From contig JASDTB010000103.1 in assembly GCA_041441455.1 (NCBI GenBank), positions 1 to 7,923 on the forward strand: a DNA stretch of 7,923 nucleotides. Reading direction: 5' to 3'. Made by a program: the position numbers and the translations under genes. The notes beneath the pieces are model-generated. The model did no database searches. It worked only from the letters and a program-made list of their open reading frames with translations, and was not told the DNA's origin. Shown piece after piece: positions 6,220 through 7,923 of the stretch (position 1 is its first letter; each line of letters begins with the position of its first letter). Origin of the DNA: JAFIHK01 sp041441455. GTDB taxonomy: Bacteria > Bacteroidota > Bacteroidia > Bacteroidales > UBA932.

Positions 6220-6737
6220 TAAAAATAATCAAGTTATCTGAGTTTTCATATTGTAAAGTAAAGTTTTACTCAATCATTCTTGATGGAGAGGAACAAGTTG
6301 AAGAGAATTCTGAATTTTACAACTTCCTGGAAAGAATGGAAAATGAGGTAGAATACGAAAATGATTTAAGTCATCTTTTGGTTTGGATTGAAACAATCGG
6401 CACTATATATGGGGCTCAAGAGAAGTTTTTTAGGCATGAAGGAATTGACTCTGACACATCAGCACTTCCGCCACCTACAAATTTTCAAAAGGCTCACGAA
6501 ATTGAAGTTAAGGATTTACGGTTATATTGTTTAAGAGCTAGTGAAAGTGTAGTATTCCTATTCAATGGAGGAATTAAAACTACTTTTGAAGCTAAGGATT
6601 GCCCAAATGTTGGGAAATATATTAAAACAGCTAATAGGTTAACAAAGAAAATTAACGGTTTATTTGGTACAGAAATTAAATGGAATAAAGACTACACAGA
6701 TATCGAATTTGATTCAGAACAAGAGTTTGAAATATGA
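6207..6737 (+). CDS. Probable HigB/RelE-like toxin of a TAC module
   Basis: This 176-residue protein has no signal peptide or membrane segment. The segment LRLYCLR (104-110), a hydrophobic strand running into a Gly-Gly turn, VVFLFNGGIKTT (115-126), and a helix rich in Lys/Arg (138-150) resemble the core of phage Gp49/HigB-type RelE-fold proteins, which are mRNA interferases acting at the ribosome. About 100 residues precede that core, including GAQEKFFRHEG (69-79), so the protein is longer than a classical HigB (about 110-125 residues). It overlaps the XRE antitoxin gene by ATGA, and the third gene encodes a SecB-like chaperone. That context is the main reason for the toxin call. Family membership is judged by eye, and catalytic residues were not assigned. 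Confidence 0.6.
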   Translation: MNTFVKIIKLSEFSYCKVKFYSIILDGEEQVEENSEFYNFLERMENEVEYENDLSHLLVWIETIGTIYGAQEKFFRHEGIDSDTSALPPPTNFQKAHEIEVKDLRLYCLRASESVVFLFNGGIKTTFEAKDCPNVGKYIKTANRLTKKINGLFGTEIKWNKDYTDIEFDSEQEFEI

Positions 6738-7129
6738 AAAAGAATATAGTAAACAGATTAAAAGAAAAGATTATGCCAGCTAACAGAATTTTTGTTAGCA
6801 AAAACCTGGCAATATCAACGCAGATTTCTCACATTCTGGAAAAAAAAGGATGGTCTCAGAACGATTTGGCAAAAAAAATGTGTAAAGAGCCCAGTGAAGT
6901 GTCGAAACTAATGTCAGGCTTACACAATATTACTTTAATGAGTATTGCGAATATTGAATCTGCCTTAGAAGAGGATATTATTACTACACCTTTGGAAGCT
7001 GCTGAAAAGTATAATAAAACAAAGTATGTCTATCTTAAGGTCAGTGCAAACACTAACTATAACAGTGAGTGTTTTAGACCCTCTCAAGAAGCCTCATATA
7101 AATCTGTTTCTAAAAAAACTGTAGCATGA
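6734..7129 (+). CDS. XRE-family HigA-like antitoxin with C-terminal chaperone-dependence tail
   Basis: This 131-residue protein has a Cro/C1-type helix-turn-helix at about residues 24-85. SQNDLAKKM (41-49) forms the second helix and SEVSKLMSG (54-62) the recognition helix. After the domain comes a polar, aromatic-containing tail of about 40 residues (KYNKTKYVYLKVSANTN onward). In known TAC systems, such as Mycobacterium tuberculosis HigBA-Rv1957, a C-terminal extension of the antitoxin makes it aggregation-prone and dependent on a SecB-like chaperone; this tail is the candidate here. The start at 6734 is chosen for its ATGA overlap with the toxin gene; Met14 is an alternative. The protein should bind the toxin and repress its own operon, probably through the gap upstream of 6207. 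Its stop overlaps the chaperone ATG. Confidence 0.8.
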   Translation: MKKNIVNRLKEKIMPANRIFVSKNLAISTQISHILEKKGWSQNDLAKKMCKEPSEVSKLMSGLHNITLMSIANIESALEEDIITTPLEAAEKYNKTKYVYLKVSANTNYNSECFRPSQEASYKSVSKKTVA

Positions 7130-7572
7130 GCTTAATCGATCCGTCTAAAATAAAGATAAATTGCATTAATATTTTTAGAACAAATATTAATGCTGAAGAT
7201 TCATACCTGGCAAATCCACAAGAAGTTATACATGCAAAAGTTGGACTTTCACAAGAAAGCCGTTTTGACTTTGCAAATAAGCTAGTTGCAGTAAGACTAA
7301 ACGTTGTGTTAGAAGCAATTAATAATGACCAGGAACTTATGGGTATTAAGGGAGAATTTGGCATTGAATTTAATTTGAGTATTGATAACTTAGAGCTTTT
7401 CCTCGAACAAAACTCATCAGATAATTCTATTAAAGTGAGCGGAGAACTAGGTTCGACAATTATGGGAATTATATATTCAACTGCAAGAGGTATCATTTTA
7501 GAGAAAACCCAGAACTCCTATCTAAGAGGAATTATTCTTCCGGTGATTAATCCGGCTGATTTACTTAAGTAA
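7126..7572 (+). CDS. SecB-like chaperone of a TAC module
   Basis: This 148-residue protein is similar in length to SecB (about 155). The central part has alternating hydrophobic beta strands, for example VRLNVVLEAI (56-65) and GIEFNLSIDNLELFLEQ (79-95). The C-terminal third matches the SecB pattern: a small-residue and Arg helix (STARGIILEKTQNS, 118-131) followed by a hydrophobic segment with a Pro (ILPVINPADLL, 137-147), comparable to YARE...LAPVNFDALY in SecB. SecB-like proteins form tetramers that hold unfolded clients. In TAC modules they protect the antitoxin from aggregation and proteolysis so that the toxin stays neutralised. The ATG overlaps the antitoxin stop (ATGA, 7126-7129), and both junctions of this operon share that arrangement. 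Canonical SecB is largely proteobacterial, so a dedicated TAC chaperone is more likely than a general export factor. Confidence 0.75.
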   Translation: MSLIDPSKIKINCINIFRTNINAEDSYLANPQEVIHAKVGLSQESRFDFANKLVAVRLNVVLEAINNDQELMGIKGEFGIEFNLSIDNLELFLEQNSSDNSIKVSGELGSTIMGIIYSTARGIILEKTQNSYLRGIILPVINPADLLK

Positions 7573-7590
7573 AACCTTTCTTGCACGGAG

Positions 7591-7615
7591 ACCTTGCCAC
7601 AGTTTTTGGCAAGCT
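7591..7615 (+). repeat. 25-bp inverted repeat, left copy, with internal hairpin
   Basis: This 25-bp sequence (begins ACCTTGCC, ends GGCAAGCT) is repeated perfectly in reverse complement at 7702-7726. It also contains a 7-bp dyad of its own, CTTGCCA / TGGCAAG with a 7-nt loop (7593-7613). It begins 19 bp after the chaperone stop, where a terminator would be expected, but no clear T-run follows. Confidence 0.9.
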
Positions 7616-7701
7616 GTTTATAATTAATTGAATGCATGCGGTCTTAATGAGATATTATTAGGATCTGAAAAACTTCTTTGCGTATAAGTCTAATAGTTAA
7701 T

Positions 7702-7726
7702 AGCTTGCCAAAAACTGTGGCAAGGT
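7702..7726 (-). repeat. 25-bp inverted repeat, right copy, with internal hairpin
   Basis: This is the exact reverse complement of 7591-7615. It includes the same internal dyad (7704-7724) and ends 13 bp before the aminotransferase ATG. The two copies enclose an 86-bp AT-rich spacer (7616-7701) with no gene. In RNA the copies could pair into a 25-bp stem, or each could fold alone. Confidence 0.9.
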
Positions 7727-7739
7727 TAAAAAATTAAAC

Positions 7740-7923
7740 ATGTCTTATCAACCTAAAATCTGGCTCTCCCTTGCTCATATGGGTGGTGAGGAGCAAAAAT
7801 TTATACAATCGGCCTTTGATACAAACTGGGTGGTTCCGCTCGGCCCAAATGTAGACGGATTTGAAAAGGATCTGGAGGAGTTTATCGGCGGTGATAAACA
7901 TATAGTGGCTCTTAGCTCTGGGA
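7740..7923 (+). CDS. DegT/DnrJ/EryC1/StrS aminotransferase, PglE-like (partial, 5' end)
   Basis: An ATG at 7740-7742 opens a frame that runs off the window after 61 codons. The segment KIWLSLAHMGGEEQKFIQSA (6-25) and then NWVVPLGPNVDGFEKDLEE (29-47) is characteristic of PLP-dependent sugar aminotransferases of the DegT family. These convert UDP- or dTDP-4-keto-6-deoxy sugars to 4-amino sugars, as PglE does. The window ends near the start of the cofactor-binding region (ALSSG), so the PLP lysine is not seen. Hand-counted GC is about 45%, in line with the PglD remnant and above the intervening cassette and TAC genes. It would supply the amine acylated by the PglD-like enzyme at 73-714. The inverted repeats lie just upstream. 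Confidence 0.85.
   Translation, partial: MSYQPKIWLSLAHMGGEEQKFIQSAFDTNWVVPLGPNVDGFEKDLEEFIGGDKHIVALSSG

Noticed and set aside
7110..7496. 128-residue open frame on the - strand
   Set aside because: It is antisense to the SecB-like gene and rich in Ser/Ile/Leu, as expected from the complement of an AT-rich gene. The + strand frame has operon overlaps and a SecB-like C-terminus.
7593..7613. Rho-independent terminator after the SecB-like gene
   Set aside because: The 7-bp stem is not followed by a real T-run, and an inverted copy stands directly upstream of the aminotransferase, so it is listed as a repeat. A terminator role stays possible.
7591..7726. MITE or insertion-sequence remnant
   Set aside because: The terminal inverted repeats fit, but there is no obvious target-site duplication at the outer edges and no transposase fragment nearby.
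1..7923. tRNA/rRNA genes, CRISPR array, riboswitch
   Set aside because: No cloverleaf, regularly spaced direct repeats or recognisable riboswitch core were seen. Nearly the whole window is coding, and the longest gap (7573-7739) holds only the inverted repeats.

Overview
The window looks like part of a surface-polysaccharide (capsule or O-antigen) or glycan locus from a Bacteroidota genome. The organism call is inferred from four things: AT-rich DNA; starts preceded by A/T-rich sequence with no recognisable Shine-Dalgarno; a sugar-transferase / PglD-like acetyltransferase / DegT-type aminotransferase backbone typical of Bacteroides-Prevotella-Flavobacteria loci; and the encoded families. No genus can be assigned from this sequence alone. 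All complete genes are on the + strand.

Layout. (1) 1-69 is the 3' end of an upstream gene, probably the initiating sugar-phosphate transferase. (2) 73-6030 is a tightly packed eight-gene block: a NeuD/PglD-like sugar N-acyltransferase, an acyl carrier protein (ACP), a FabH-like ketosynthase (KAS III), a short-chain dehydrogenase/reductase (SDR), a second KAS III, a second ACP, an AMP-forming acyl ligase and a second SDR. (3) 6033-6152 is a 38-codon 3' remnant of another PglD-type acetyltransferase, with higher GC than the block before it. (4) 6207-7572 is a three-gene operon with overlapping ATGA junctions: a HigB/RelE-like toxin candidate, a HigA-like XRE antitoxin with a C-terminal tail, and a SecB-like chaperone, i.e. 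a toxin-antitoxin-chaperone (TAC) module. (5) 7573-7739 is intergenic and carries two perfect inverted copies of a 25-bp sequence. (6) 7740-7923 is the start of a DegT/DnrJ/EryC1/StrS aminotransferase (PglE-like).

How the parts fit. The simplest history is an ancestral order of sugar transferase - pglD - pglE. The acyl cassette replaced most of the old pglD, leaving only its 3' end, and brought its own PglD-like enzyme. A TAC module then sits between the scar and pglE. The cassette has two ketosynthases, two ketoreductase-type SDRs, two carrier proteins and a ligase, but no dehydratase, enoyl reductase or thioesterase. It therefore plausibly makes a short hydroxylated acyl-ACP, possibly a dihydroxyacyl group after two extension/reduction rounds. 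The PglD-like enzyme could place this on the amino group of a 4-amino-4,6-dideoxy sugar made by the downstream aminotransferase. The enzyme families are well supported; the product is a hypothesis.
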